Assembly: GCA_936914845.1 (NCBI GenBank)
Contig: CAKZGE010000002.1
Span: 211,086 to 275,085, forward strand
Direction: 5' to 3'
Length of the DNA: 64,000 nucleotides
Source: an uncultured Chloracidobacterium sp.
GTDB taxonomy: Bacteria > Acidobacteriota > Blastocatellia > Pyrinomonadales > Pyrinomonadaceae
A program made the position numbers and the translations under genes. Positions 8,092-18,397 of the stretch are shown piece after piece. Below the pieces are notes generated by a model that was not told where the DNA came from, did not search any database, and was given only the letters and a program-made list of their open reading frames with translations. Each line of letters begins with the position of its first letter. Position 1 is the stretch's first letter.

Positions 8092-9714
8092 CTAGGCGGC
8101 CGTCTGATTGCGTTGGTTGATGGTGGTTTGTTGAGCGATAAGCGTTTTTGGTCCATTCGCACCGCTGGCCGGCCGGCCGGTTCGCGGAAGAAAGAAAGCC
8201 GCGATAAACGCTAAAAAGGCCATCGCCGCCCCAACCCAAAAAACCATATGGATCGATGCTCCCATCGCCTGCTGCAGGACGGCCAATATGGCCGGATCGA
8301 GTGATGCCTTTGCCGCAGGTTCGATCAAAGCGTTCGGATTCGAAGCAAATTCTGCGGCCTTCTCGGCAGACAGCCCGCCGGTACCCGCCGCAGCGGCTTG
8401 GAGCAAATGGCGAGATAGGCCCGCCGAAAGGACCGAACCCATTACACCGACCCCCAAAGCTCCGCCGATGGCCCTGGTAAATTGATTCAAAGAAGTAGCT
8501 ATACCGAGTTGTGATCGATCAACTGCCTGTTGCACTGCGATCAAAAGAGTCAGCATAGTCAACCCGAGCCCCGAACCGATCAGCACCAGATCGAAATACA
8601 TCCATTTTGTGTCATACTGCGGCTGGAAAAGAGCCAGCGAAACAAACCCGGCGGTCAGCACCAGAAATCCTACTAAGGCTACGGGGCGGTATCCCAATTT
8701 GATCAAAAGCCGTCCGCCGATGACCGAGAATGTCACCCAACTCAACATCAGCGGCGTGAGCAATGACCCGGCCTGAGTAGCCGTGAACCCAAGCGTGCCT
8801 TGTGCGAAAAGCGGCACAAAAGAGATCGCACCGAACATCGCGATACCGGCCAGAAAGCCGGCTATAACGGCTACCAGGATGGTGCGGTTCTTGAACAAAG
8901 AAAATGGAATTATCGGATCTTTTGCCCGTTGTTCGATAAAATAGAACAACGCCATGAGCACAACAGACAATGAAAATAAGGCAACGTTAAAGGGAGCAAA
9001 GATCGTTTCCGGTGTCGATCCGCTTTCCACCAAAACAAGCATAAATAAGCTTATTGCTGCCATCAGCACCAACGCTCCGGCGTAATCAATGGTCGGTTTT
9101 TGGTCGTGCTTTGGTTCTTTTAGCGAAATGCCGATAATTATCGCCGCAAGAACACCGATCGGCAAATTTATCCAAAATACCCATCGCCAGGACATTTGGT
9201 CGGTAACAAACCCGCCCACCATCGGACCGATCACGCTCGAAAGCCCCCAGACCCCGCTAAAAAAAGCCTGCATGCGCGCCCGCTCCTGCAAGGTAAAGAT
9301 ATCGCCGATAATCGTCATTCCGAGCGGTACCAGAGCACCCGCACCGAGCCCCTGCAACGCCCGAAAGGCAATAAGTTCGGTCATTGATGTCGAAAAACCG
9401 GAGAGCAGCGTGCCGATCAGAAAGACCCCGATACCTATCTGATAGAGCAGGCGACGGCCATACAGATCTGATAGCTTTCCCCAAACCGGCACGGAGATAG
9501 TAGATGTCACCAGATACGCAGAAAATACCCAGCTATAGTGATTCAATCCGCCAAGAGTAGCGATGACGGTCGGCATCGCCGTGCCCACGACCGTTGCTTC
9601 CAATGCCGCTATGAACGTGCCGACCATTACACCGATCGTCACCGCCAATCTGCGCTTAGCCGACAGTTCCAGCAACGGTTTTGATATTTCCAGATAGCCG
9701 GATCGTTCGCTCAA
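8092..9714 (-). CDS. Multidrug MFS transporter, DHA2 (14-TM) family
   Basis: This is a 540-residue proton-coupled exporter of the EmrB/QacA type. The first helix is followed by the family motif ALEATVVGTAMPTV, and the loop after helix 2 has motif A as GKLSDLYGRR. The length and about 14 hydrophobic segments fit DHA2 rather than DHA1. Substrates cannot be read from sequence. Its start codon overlaps the stop of the upstream acyltransferase gene by 4 bp (ATGA), so translation of the two is coupled; the transporter may act on a lipid or on a compound unrelated to it. No regulator gene adjoins. Confidence 0.92.
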   Translation of the reverse strand: MSERSGYLEISKPLLELSAKRRLAVTIGVMVGTFIAALEATVVGTAMPTVIATLGGLNHYSWVFSAYLVTSTISVPVWGKLSDLYGRRLLYQIGIGVFLIGTLLSGFSTSMTELIAFRALQGLGAGALVPLGMTIIGDIFTLQERARMQAFFSGVWGLSSVIGPMVGGFVTDQMSWRWVFWINLPIGVLAAIIIGISLKEPKHDQKPTIDYAGALVLMAAISLFMLVLVESGSTPETIFAPFNVALFSLSVVLMALFYFIEQRAKDPIIPFSLFKNRTILVAVIAGFLAGIAMFGAISFVPLFAQGTLGFTATQAGSLLTPLMLSWVTFSVIGGRLLIKLGYRPVALVGFLVLTAGFVSLALFQPQYDTKWMYFDLVLIGSGLGLTMLTLLIAVQQAVDRSQLGIATSLNQFTRAIGGALGVGVMGSVLSAGLSRHLLQAAAAGTGGLSAEKAAEFASNPNALIEPAAKASLDPAILAVLQQAMGASIHMVFWVGAAMAFLAFIAAFFLPRTGRPASGANGPKTLIAQQTTINQRNQTAA

Positions 9715-10610
9715 ATTTTTCCCTCCGCGAAAGGCTCGACAGCAAATTCCTCCTTATCCTGTTCCGCCAGCTTTTGTATTTCCAGCATCAGATGGTCTGC
9801 TATCTCTTTATGTGTTCTCAGCGAATCTCGTCTATCGTAAAATTTTGAAAGATCTATCTGCGGACCGAACCAGATACGGATCGGCGGCCCGCCCGTCCAA
9901 TTTCCCATCACCTGTTTGGGAAGATCGTTATTCAGCCCCGTAACGAAAACCGGTACCACCTGCGGCTTTGCGGCATATATTATTTTACCGATACCCGGTT
10001 GGGCGGGTAAAAATCGATATGGGTCATCGCTAAGATTTCGCTTCCCTTCAGGATGAAAGCCGATCACATGTCCCCGCCCGTTCGAAGCAAGTTCGATCAA
10101 CCGGCGAACGGAGAACTTGTCAAAATTCCGCTTGCGGCCCTCGCCCTCTTCTCTAAAAAATGGCGGATACATCGCCCACCAGCCCATAACCAGATTTACG
10201 AACCACCCGAGCGGCCGGTCGTAGAAAAACTTTGCTCTTACGGGAAAGTAGAGCTTGATCGGTCTTTTTGTCCGTCGAAACAATACGCTCGAAACAGTGT
10301 ACAGATCAAAAAAGGAACGGTGATTTGCTACGAGCAAGACCGGTCTATCAATGTCAGCAGCTTCAAAATGTTCAAGCCCGCGGACATTCATCAGATTGTA
10401 GGTTGCCAAATATATCCACAATGACCCGATATGCCGCTGAAAGAACGTCCATATATTCTTCCATCCCGGACCGTTCATAGCCTGAACAAGCCTAAAGCCG
10501 GCACGTTCACCGGCATCCAACACCTCCAATTCCTCGGGGAGCGGACGTGTCGGAACCGTTGCAAGAGCATGCTGTTCGTTTTCGATCTCTGCCAAACTAT
10601 TTTCGGTCAT
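9711..10610 (-). CDS. Lysophospholipid acyltransferase family protein (PlsC-like)
   Basis: This 299-residue protein has the glycerolipid acyltransferase core: the catalytic NHRSFFD (H-x4-D) motif in the middle third, then GFHPEGKRNLSDD (the acceptor-binding EGxR-like block) and a VVPVFVTGL segment. It probably transfers an acyl chain to a lysophospholipid or similar lipid at the inner membrane. Compared with a bare PlsC it carries about 90 extra N-terminal residues with a helical hydrophobic stretch. It is the first gene of a two-gene unit with the downstream efflux transporter. The exact acceptor is unknown. Confidence 0.85.
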   Translation of the reverse strand: MTENSLAEIENEQHALATVPTRPLPEELEVLDAGERAGFRLVQAMNGPGWKNIWTFFQRHIGSLWIYLATYNLMNVRGLEHFEAADIDRPVLLVANHRSFFDLYTVSSVLFRRTKRPIKLYFPVRAKFFYDRPLGWFVNLVMGWWAMYPPFFREEGEGRKRNFDKFSVRRLIELASNGRGHVIGFHPEGKRNLSDDPYRFLPAQPGIGKIIYAAKPQVVPVFVTGLNNDLPKQVMGNWTGGPPIRIWFGPQIDLSKFYDRRDSLRTHKEIADHLMLEIQKLAEQDKEEFAVEPFAEGKI

Positions 10611-10837
10611 TTTAAGTATTTTATCACCGCCGGCGAAAGTGCGAAATGACAGACCTTCTGTTGATTTGGCGATTATCAGCTTTCGTTATACTATTTAAAC
10701 ACAAAATCTAGCCATTTCAGGCGAACAATTGAACAACTTGCACCTTCGGTCGGCCCACATTCCGCTGGTCTGTTTTGCAACTTCAAACTGCTTCGGCTGC
10801 CGTTTTGAAAGTTCTAAAAGTTAAAAGGAGATCGTAT

Positions 10838-13216
10838 ATGAAGATGTTTTCGTTTTGCGACAGAAGGGTCATAACCCGTGCGGTATATTTTACCGTAATG
10901 CTGTCGCTGCTTGCCGTCCTCGGCCAAGCCTCGGTTTCAAACAACAAGGCCGTTTCCGCAAAGGGCAATTCGATTTGGCGGCCTATCCCCGAAGAAAATA
11001 TCGCCGCACGCGGCGAAAGACGTATCTTTCCAAAACAATATCTGACCTATAACCTCGATCTGGGTAATATGGGCCGCGTATTGGCTGAGGCTCCGCTCGA
11101 AAATACGGAGAATGCCCGCAATAAGACGGTGATCTTGAGCATTCCGACACCCAAAGGCGAGATCATTAATTTTCGCCTTGAGGAATCGCCGATCATGTCT
11201 CCGGAAGTAGCGGCTCAATTTCCGACTTGGAGAACCTATCAAGGCTATGGAATAGACGATCGTACCGCAACGGCCCGTTTCGATATGACCGACACCGGAT
11301 TTCATGGCTACGTTCTGTCGGCTGAAGGAACTTTTTCGATCGATCCTTATCAATTGAATGACCGTTCGAACTACTTGGTCATCGCCAAAGACCATTCGCC
11401 TGACAAGGGCCGCTATCATTGCGAAGTGGAAGAAATGCTGAACACATCGAGCAAGGTTCACGACGACGTGATCAACTTTGCCCCGGCATTTTCATATGGC
11501 GCCCAGCTTCGCACCTATCGCTTGGCTATCGGAACGACCGCCGAATACACTACGATCTTCCGCCAATCCGGCGATAGCGACACCCAGGCTCAGACCAGGG
11601 CATTTAACCAGGTCGTTATAACGACAAATCGGATCGCAGCGGTCTATCGCAAAGAATTGGCGGTAACTTTCACGCTGGTTTCAACCACCGCAACGGTGTA
11701 TGCGACCAACCCGGAGGCTCCGGCGGATTACGCAAATTCGGGTACTCCGGATCTTACTGCAAATGTTACGAACCTTAACGCAGCCTATACAGCGACCGGT
11801 TATGATATTGGTCACGTATTCGGTTCCAGTGACAATGGCGTCGCACAGCTAAGTTCGGTCTGCGGTTCTAGCAAGGCCCGCGGATATTCGGGTCAACCGA
11901 ACCCGGTCGGCGATCCATTCGACGTGGACTATGTAGCTCACGAAATGGGTCACCAATTCGGAGCAAACCATACGTTCAATGCTACTAACAATTGTAACAC
12001 CGCCCCGGCCGCCGCTCGTCGCGAACCCGGTGCTGCGGTAACGATAATGGGCTATGCCGGAATTTGTTCAGGCAATTCGAATCCGCAGCGACATTCGATC
12101 GAGATCTTCCACAATTACAGCTTAACGGAAGCGTCAACTTTCGTTGCCGGCACCGGAGGAACCTGCGGCACCACCGCCGGGACCAACAGCGTGCCCGTGT
12201 TGGGTGCTTTGGCGAACTACACCATCCCATTCAACACACCGTTTTCGCTGACAGCCTCGGCAACAGATGCTGACAATGACCAGCTTACGTATGGTTGGGA
12301 ACAGTCGAATGGAAACTTGACGGCGGCCTCGTATCCGGGCACGACCGATGATGATGACGTCAGTTTGGTATTTCGTCCGGGATTCCGCTCATATCTGCCG
12401 ACGACCGGCGGAACGCGCAGTTTCCCGAGTTTGCCGTACATTTTGAACTTCAGCAACGAAGCTCCGGTTTTTTACAGCGGCGTTAACGCGGCTGGGGCGA
12501 ACTGTGCTGATTCACCGGGCGGCAGCTGCATTTCGGGCGAAGATCTTCCGTCATCTGCCCGTACGATGAACTTCAAGGTGACCGTCCGCGACGGCAAAGG
12601 CGGTGTGGTTGATGGAGAAAGCATCCTGACCGTCGTCAATACCACCACACCTTTCAAAGTCACGTCACAGAATACGTCGCCGGCCACCTGGAACGGCGGA
12701 GCAAGCCAAAACGTCACTTGGGATGTTAGCGGGACCAGCGCCGCACCTATCAGCGCGGCAAACGTCAAGATCTCGCTTTCGACCGACGGCGGCCAGACGT
12801 TTCCTACCGTTTTGTCGGCAAGCGCCCCAAATACGGGAAGTGCATCCATTACCGTGCCGAATGTCAATACGACAACGGCTCGCATCAAGATCGAGGCAGT
12901 CGGCAATATCTTCTTTGATATCAACGATTCCAATTTCTCGATCACTTCCGGACCGGCTACCAGCGGAGCCATTGCGGGCCGCATCTCAACTGCCGCAGGC
13001 GGCGGAGTTGCACGTGCTACGGTTAGATTGGTTGGTCCGGGCGGAACCCGGATCGCTATCACGAACGCTTTCGGATACTATCGCTTTGACGGCGTAGCAT
13101 TCAACGTGGCGTACACGATCACCCCGGTTGCGAAGGGCTTTACCTTTACCCCGGCAAGCCTGAACATTACGCCGACGGCGGATGCTTTGGGGACCAATTT
13201 TACCGGAGCCCGGTAA
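10838..13216 (+). CDS. Secreted reprolysin-like (M12B-type) zinc metalloprotease with C-terminal beta domains
   Basis: This is a 792-residue exported protease. The start at 10838 is set by AAAAGGAG just upstream. A signal peptide covers about residues 1-35. A propeptide-like region follows, then the catalytic domain with HEMGHQFGANH (first His at residue 368), the full HExxHxxGxxH zinc motif, and a downstream IMGYAGIC that can be the Met-turn. Cysteines around the catalytic domain suggest disulfides. After it come an Ig/fibronectin-like module (about 600-700) and a carboxypeptidase-regulatory-like domain (about 710-792) with the FGYYRFDGV motif. It stands alone and ends at a strong terminator. 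It probably digests extracellular protein; the substrate is unknown. Confidence 0.9.
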   Translation: MKMFSFCDRRVITRAVYFTVMLSLLAVLGQASVSNNKAVSAKGNSIWRPIPEENIAARGERRIFPKQYLTYNLDLGNMGRVLAEAPLENTENARNKTVILSIPTPKGEIINFRLEESPIMSPEVAAQFPTWRTYQGYGIDDRTATARFDMTDTGFHGYVLSAEGTFSIDPYQLNDRSNYLVIAKDHSPDKGRYHCEVEEMLNTSSKVHDDVINFAPAFSYGAQLRTYRLAIGTTAEYTTIFRQSGDSDTQAQTRAFNQVVITTNRIAAVYRKELAVTFTLVSTTATVYATNPEAPADYANSGTPDLTANVTNLNAAYTATGYDIGHVFGSSDNGVAQLSSVCGSSKARGYSGQPNPVGDPFDVDYVAHEMGHQFGANHTFNATNNCNTAPAAARREPGAAVTIMGYAGICSGNSNPQRHSIEIFHNYSLTEASTFVAGTGGTCGTTAGTNSVPVLGALANYTIPFNTPFSLTASATDADNDQLTYGWEQSNGNLTAASYPGTTDDDDVSLVFRPGFRSYLPTTGGTRSFPSLPYILNFSNEAPVFYSGVNAAGANCADSPGGSCISGEDLPSSARTMNFKVTVRDGKGGVVDGESILTVVNTTTPFKVTSQNTSPATWNGGASQNVTWDVSGTSAAPISAANVKISLSTDGGQTFPTVLSASAPNTGSASITVPNVNTTTARIKIEAVGNIFFDINDSNFSITSGPATSGAIAGRISTAAGGGVARATVRLVGPGGTRIAITNAFGYYRFDGVAFNVAYTITPVAKGFTFTPASLNITPTADALGTNFTGAR

Positions 13217-13229
13217 TGCAATTGAAAAA

Positions 13230-13256
13230 GGCCGCTGCAATGCAGCGGCCTTTTTT
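13230..13256. terminator. Strong intrinsic terminator, bidirectional
   Basis: A perfect 10-bp stem, GGCCGCTGCA with TGCAGCGGCC, has one base between the arms and is followed by TTTTTT on the plus strand. On the minus strand the same stem is followed by TTTTT. It ends the metalloprotease transcript and can also stop the convergent minus-strand gene. Confidence 0.9.
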
Positions 13257-13290
13257 CCCTTTGAAAAGGCTGTCGAAAAACGGCCTTTTT

Positions 13291-14421
13291 TTATTTGTAT
13301 ATCTGCCGCACGAAAGTGCCGCTCATAAACTGTACCGGATCAAGCTGGCTCTGTAAGACGACGCCGCGATGATCTCCGTTTAGCAGCATCACAGCAGATT
13401 GACAAAGCGGTGCCGCCGTTGTCGTTTGGATCGCCCGCAGTGATTTTCCGTTGATCTCCAGCGGCTCGGCGAAATACGCTTTTTCCAGCATTCGGCGACG
13501 TCCCGTGCTGTCAAACCCATCGACCGAAGCATGAACCAGCACAAGATCGTCTTCTACCGAAGGTATCTCCGACAGCATTTTATCTTGAAGAAGATCCGGG
13601 AGGGCCTCGTTCTGCGGTAGGCCCGCTATCACGGATTCGACCCAATCGTAATGGCCCACATATCGAAGTGTCTTATAGTCGAGCTCCTTTGCTTTGCCGG
13701 CGAAAAAGTCTGGCAGGTCGGCCGCCCCGCCGGAGGTTAGATCTGCTTCGTAGGTGCGTCCGCCAATTATTATCCGCTCGCGGGCCGAAAGAGCGGGAAG
13801 CTCAGTTATCGCCCGGTCGCGTATGACCCTGGAATCTTTAACATATTCCGTAGCAACACCGATCGGCGACCACGTAAAGCCGTAAAAATGCGGCTGTTGG
13901 GCATGGGCTGTTAATGCCCCAACCTTCATGGCGATGCGTTCAACACTTTCGTTCTCAAATTTCTCGACGAATTTGTGATATAAAGACATCGCCAGAACAT
14001 TGATAAACCCGGGAGCCAAGCCTGTCTGAAGTATAAAACCGGTCTCCGCGTCAACCGCGAGCTGCATGATCTCTTCCGTTTCCGCTACATATTCTGTCAG
14101 ATTCGCATAGTGCATTTTGAAGTCCTTAGCGAATCGGGCCATGCGCGGGGCCTGACCGCCGGGCGAACAATCGAGCAGCACGTCACACTCGGCAAACGCA
14201 CTTTTCATTTCGTCCGAGATCCCTTCTTTCGGCATTAGCACCAAATTTACATCTGAAGACATCTCCGAATTCGACACCACGAATTCGCGGGCATTTTGCA
14301 AATTTTCTTCACTAATATCGCCTAGAAAAATTGTAATTTCAAAATCGCTCCATTCGCGCAATAAAAGCGCGGCCGCCTCACCGATCCCACCCGAACCGGC
14401 AACAAAGATCTTTTTTGTCAT
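13291..14421 (-). CDS. Saccharopine dehydrogenase family oxidoreductase
   Basis: This 376-residue protein has an N-terminal Rossmann domain (IFVAGSGGIGEAAALLL) followed by the saccharopine-dehydrogenase-like catalytic domain, with CDVLLDCSPGG and GFILQTGLAPGFINVLA. Family members carry out NAD(P)-dependent reductive joining or splitting of amino acids such as lysine and 2-oxoglutarate. This subtype is widespread but usually uncharacterised, so I do not assign a substrate. It is transcribed alone, and metH begins 128 bp farther on the same strand. Confidence 0.85.
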   Translation of the reverse strand: MTKKIFVAGSGGIGEAAALLLREWSDFEITIFLGDISEENLQNAREFVVSNSEMSSDVNLVLMPKEGISDEMKSAFAECDVLLDCSPGGQAPRMARFAKDFKMHYANLTEYVAETEEIMQLAVDAETGFILQTGLAPGFINVLAMSLYHKFVEKFENESVERIAMKVGALTAHAQQPHFYGFTWSPIGVATEYVKDSRVIRDRAITELPALSARERIIIGGRTYEADLTSGGAADLPDFFAGKAKELDYKTLRYVGHYDWVESVIAGLPQNEALPDLLQDKMLSEIPSVEDDLVLVHASVDGFDSTGRRRMLEKAYFAEPLEINGKSLRAIQTTTAAPLCQSAVMLLNGDHRGVVLQSQLDPVQFMSGTFVRQIYK

Positions 14422-14549
14422 ATATATCGAATGCTTATGAGAGAATAAATTACTGTTTTACATCTTAATTTTACATCTATTCCCGCAGCGGACGAAATGG
14501 CGAAATGGTGATTGTGAAGGGTCGTAGGAGATCTTCGCTCGCTTAGATA

Positions 14550-17500
14550 TCATTCAACATTGAAATATTTTGCATCCGGGTGATGTACGACGATAGCCGA
14601 CGTTGATTGCTCCGGATCGAGTTGAAACTCTTCCGTAAGTTCAACACCTATGCGTTGAGGCTGCAGCAATTCGAAAAGCTTGACCTGATCCTCCAGATCG
14701 GGACAAGCGGGGTAACCAAAGCTGTACCGCGACCCCTGATAACCTTGATGGAACAGCTTTTTGATATCCGCCTGATCATTGTCGGCGATACCCAATTCTT
14801 CGCGTATTCGTTTATGCCACATTTCGGCGAGCGCCTCCGCCGATTCAACCGAAAGTCCATGAAACAGCAAATAGTTTTGATAATCGTCGGATGCAAATAG
14901 CTTTGCCGAATGTTCACTGGCTCGCCTGCCCATCGTGACCAGGTCAAATGCAACTACGTCGATCCGTCCGGTGCCTACGGGCTCGAAATAATCGGCGAGA
15001 CACAGCCTTTTCCCGCCTCGCTGCTCCAGAGGTTGTCGCGGAAACGTGAACCGAAGGCGTTCCGTCTTTTCGTCATCTTGATAGATGATAAGATCGTTGC
15101 CGTCCGAATTACACGGAAAATAGCCGTAAACGAGCTTTGCCTCTAGAAGCTTTTCGCGGATCGCGGCAGCTTTCAATGTCTCAAATTTGGGGATCACCGT
15201 TGTTTTCAGCAGCTCTCCATAAGCTTCCGGTGTGGTTCTTCCCTGCTTGAACTGCCATTGCCCTTTGAACAAAGCTGTTTCATTGATATATGCAAAAACC
15301 TTGTTCAGATCAGTGATCTCAACCACTTTCGAGCCATAAAAAGGCGCTGTCGGCAATGGAACATCATGTGATACGTCCGAGGGTGTCGTATGGCTCGTAT
15401 CACCCGTTTTACGCGCGGATACACGAGCTGCGACCTCGCCCAGCTTGGCATCCTCGCCGACAAGGTCTTCGGCGTCGGCTGTTTGGATAACATCCGCCGA
15501 TCCGGTTTCTTCGGTCGCATCCCTGTCTCCGGATACCGCTGCCGCCTTCGCCTTCTTATCTATCGTCGATGCGTCTCCGCCGCCCGTCAGCTTGTCCATC
15601 GTATGCAAGCCGTCAAATGCGTCCCGGGCGTAGAAGAGTTCGCCTTTGTATAAGGGGACAAGGTCGCTATCAACATAACGGCGATTAAGGGCTGCTCCGC
15701 CAAGGATCACCGGCACAGCGATTCCCCGTTCATTCATCACCTCGAGGTTGTCACGCATTATCAGCGTTGATTTCACTAATAGGCCGCTCATGCCGATAGC
15801 GTCTGCCTTGGTCTCGGCAAGCGATTCAAGTATGGTGTCTATCGGCTGCTTGATACCGAGATTGACCACATGATAGCCATTATTCGTCAAAATGATATCG
15901 ACCAAATTCTTTCCGATATCATGTACATCACCTTTGACCGTCGCCAGGACCAATGTTCCCTTATTGCTCGAATCTGCCTTTTCCATGAATGGTTCGAGGA
16001 ATTTAACAGCAGCCTTCATTGCTTCCGCAGACTGCAGAACGAATGGCAGCTGCATTTGCCCGGACCCAAAAAGGTCGCCGACGGTTTTCATTCCGTCAAG
16101 CAATATCGTGTTAATTATCTCAAGCGGCGGATAGCTTTCGAGCCCGAGTTTAAGCGAATCTTCGAGACCGATCTTTTCGCCGTCGATAATGTGCCGCTTT
16201 AGTCTTTCTTCGACCGGCAGTTCGGAAATATCCTCTTTTAGCGTCGAGGCGGTCTTTCCTTCAAAAAGCACCGTAAATTCACCGAGAGGGTCATATGTAC
16301 AAATATCGCCCTCAAACTTTCGGCGGTCATAGATAAGGTCACGAGCCAAGTCGATCTCATGTTCGCTGAACCGGTTGAGCGGCAATATCTTTGAAGCGTT
16401 GACGATAGCCGAGTTCATGCCGGCTTCATTGCATTCGTGGAGAAATATCGAATTAAGCACCACCCGAGCCGCGGGGCTGAGGCCGAAAGAGATGTTTGAA
16501 ACGCCCAAGATGATGTTCGTCGCCGGCATCCTTTCGTGTATGACCTTGATAGCCTCAATTGTTTCGGCGGCATTACGACGGTCTTCTTCGATGCCTGTCG
16601 ATATCGGCAAAGCGAGCGGATCAAAGAAAATGTCGTGCGGTTCGATGCCGAACTCGACCGACTGTTTGAAGGCTCGCTCCGCTATCTCTATCTTATCGGC
16701 CGCCGTTCTGGCCATGCCGCGTTCATCGATCAAGCCGATCACGATGCCGGCTCCGTATTCACGTGCTAGTTCCAGAACTTTTAAAAATCGAGGTTCGCCG
16801 TCTTCGTAATTGGTCGAATTGAGGAGACATTTCCCGCCTGCGTGCTGAAGCCCGGCCTCCATCTTTTCCCATTCCGTTGAATCGAGCATAAGCGGAATGC
16901 GTACATTCGTAACCAATCTCGAAACCAGTTCCTTCATGTCCGCAACGCCATCCCGCCCGACGAAATCGACGTTTACATCCAGGATATGAGCTCCTTCGCG
17001 TTCCTGCGATTTCGCAAGACTGACCAAACCATCCCAATCTTCGGCATCAAGCAGATCTCGCATTTTCTTCGAACCAGAAGCATTGACCCGTTCGCCGACT
17101 ATAAGAAACGAATTATCCTGCGTGTATGGCTGCTGAAAGTAGATCGAAGAAGCCGAAGGCACCAACGAAGTTTCGCGCAATTTCGGCGAAATTCCCTGTA
17201 GCCGATCAACGACAAGTTTAAGATGTCCGGGCGTCGTTCCGCAGCATCCGCCGACGATGTTCGCTCCGAATTCGCGGGCAAAAGTTTCTACCTGGCCGGC
17301 AAAGCTCTCCGGCGTTTCATCATAATGCTGCTGCCCGTCCTTGATCTCCGGCAATCCGGCGTTAGGCAAAACGGAAACTGCCATCGGCGCATTTTCACAC
17401 AGATATCTTAAAGACTCCGCCATTTGCCTCGGCCCTGTTCCGCAATTCATTCCGATCACATCTATCGGAAATGGCTCCAAAGCAGTCAATGCTGCGGAAA

Positions 17501-18110
17501 TTTCCGTCCCGTTCAGCATTGTTCCAAAGGTTTCGATCGTGACCTGGGCGATCACGGGCAACCGCATTCTATGTTGTTTGAAATGGTCGAATATCGCTGC
17601 CAGAGCCGCCTTGGTTTGGAGAATATCCTGACAGGTCTCAATGATCAATAGGTCGCTGCCGCCTTCGATCAATCCGCGGACCTGCTCGACATAGGCATTT
17701 TTTAGATCTGTGTAATTGATGTGGCCAAGAGTCGGCAATTTCGTTCCCGGACCAATAGAACCGGCGACAAACCTCGGTTTGTCCGATGTGGAATGGTCCG
17801 CTGCGACCTCTTTGGCTATGGCTGCCGCCTTGAAATTTACATCATAGGTCTTTTCCGCAATGCCGAATTCAGCCAAAACTATCTCGCTGCCGCCGAAGCT
17901 ATTGGTTTCTATAACGTCGCAGCCGACGCTAAGAAAAGCGTTGTGCACTTCGCGGATCGCGTCCGGACGCGTATAGAGAAGATTTTCTGAGCAATTTTCA
18001 AAAGCAGGGCCGCCCCATTCTTCGATAGAAAGATCTAACGATTGCAGATAGGTGCCCATCGCCCCGTCAAAGATCACTACTTTTTCTCTAAGCAATTCAA
18101 GAAATCGCAT
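14550..18110 (-). CDS. metH: Cobalamin-dependent methionine synthase
   Basis: MetH transfers the methyl group of methyltetrahydrofolate via cobalamin to homocysteine. The ATG at 18110 (MRFLELLREKVVIFDGAMGTYLQ) matches the family N-terminus; an ATG 22 codons upstream adds a non-conserved peptide. The order is: homocysteine domain with the zinc cysteines in NCGTGP and GGCCGTTP; pterin-binding domain; cap and B12 domain with DVHDIGKNLVDIIL (the DxHxxG base-off histidine); then a C-terminal activation domain. Between the B12 and activation domains lies an unusually long acidic, Ala/Thr/Asp-rich linker of about 70 residues. I looked upstream for a cobalamin or SAM riboswitch and saw none. Confidence 0.96.
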   Translation of the reverse strand: MRFLELLREKVVIFDGAMGTYLQSLDLSIEEWGGPAFENCSENLLYTRPDAIREVHNAFLSVGCDVIETNSFGGSEIVLAEFGIAEKTYDVNFKAAAIAKEVAADHSTSDKPRFVAGSIGPGTKLPTLGHINYTDLKNAYVEQVRGLIEGGSDLLIIETCQDILQTKAALAAIFDHFKQHRMRLPVIAQVTIETFGTMLNGTEISAALTALEPFPIDVIGMNCGTGPRQMAESLRYLCENAPMAVSVLPNAGLPEIKDGQQHYDETPESFAGQVETFAREFGANIVGGCCGTTPGHLKLVVDRLQGISPKLRETSLVPSASSIYFQQPYTQDNSFLIVGERVNASGSKKMRDLLDAEDWDGLVSLAKSQEREGAHILDVNVDFVGRDGVADMKELVSRLVTNVRIPLMLDSTEWEKMEAGLQHAGGKCLLNSTNYEDGEPRFLKVLELAREYGAGIVIGLIDERGMARTAADKIEIAERAFKQSVEFGIEPHDIFFDPLALPISTGIEEDRRNAAETIEAIKVIHERMPATNIILGVSNISFGLSPAARVVLNSIFLHECNEAGMNSAIVNASKILPLNRFSEHEIDLARDLIYDRRKFEGDICTYDPLGEFTVLFEGKTASTLKEDISELPVEERLKRHIIDGEKIGLEDSLKLGLESYPPLEIINTILLDGMKTVGDLFGSGQMQLPFVLQSAEAMKAAVKFLEPFMEKADSSNKGTLVLATVKGDVHDIGKNLVDIILTNNGYHVVNLGIKQPIDTILESLAETKADAIGMSGLLVKSTLIMRDNLEVMNERGIAVPVILGGAALNRRYVDSDLVPLYKGELFYARDAFDGLHTMDKLTGGGDASTIDKKAKAAAVSGDRDATEETGSADVIQTADAEDLVGEDAKLGEVAARVSARKTGDTSHTTPSDVSHDVPLPTAPFYGSKVVEITDLNKVFAYINETALFKGQWQFKQGRTTPEAYGELLKTTVIPKFETLKAAAIREKLLEAKLVYGYFPCNSDGNDLIIYQDDEKTERLRFTFPRQPLEQRGGKRLCLADYFEPVGTGRIDVVAFDLVTMGRRASEHSAKLFASDDYQNYLLFHGLSVESAEALAEMWHKRIREELGIADNDQADIKKLFHQGYQGSRYSFGYPACPDLEDQVKLFELLQPQRIGVELTEEFQLDPEQSTSAIVVHHPDAKYFNVE

Positions 18111-18397
18111 AAAAGTTCCGCTCTGCCAAAAAGATCCAAAAAAAAATCTGTGCCAAACATAGCACAGAGTTCGCATTTTTAACTACAATCCACTCTCTGC
18201 TGTTTAGCGGGTTATTTAACGTGGCCGCAAGTCGCAATAACTCACCACATCTCACTAGCTTAAAGTTTAGTTTTGATCGCAGAGATAGTCAACTGACATC
18301 GGTGCACTCTGGTTCTAACCAACCCGATCTTTTCGTGAAAAATACTACTTCCAATCTGTTATGCCAAGAGTTAGACGCCTCGGCATTGATTTAAAGC

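Noticed and set aside
13261..13290. Second terminator hairpin AAGGC...GCCTT
   Set aside because: The stem is only about five base pairs with a 12-base loop; the strong bidirectional terminator next to it is sufficient.
18111..18397. Possible cobalamin or SAM riboswitch upstream of metH
   Set aside because: No B12-box-like sequence or SAM-I core could be found on the minus strand; the 287-bp region looks like ordinary leader DNA.
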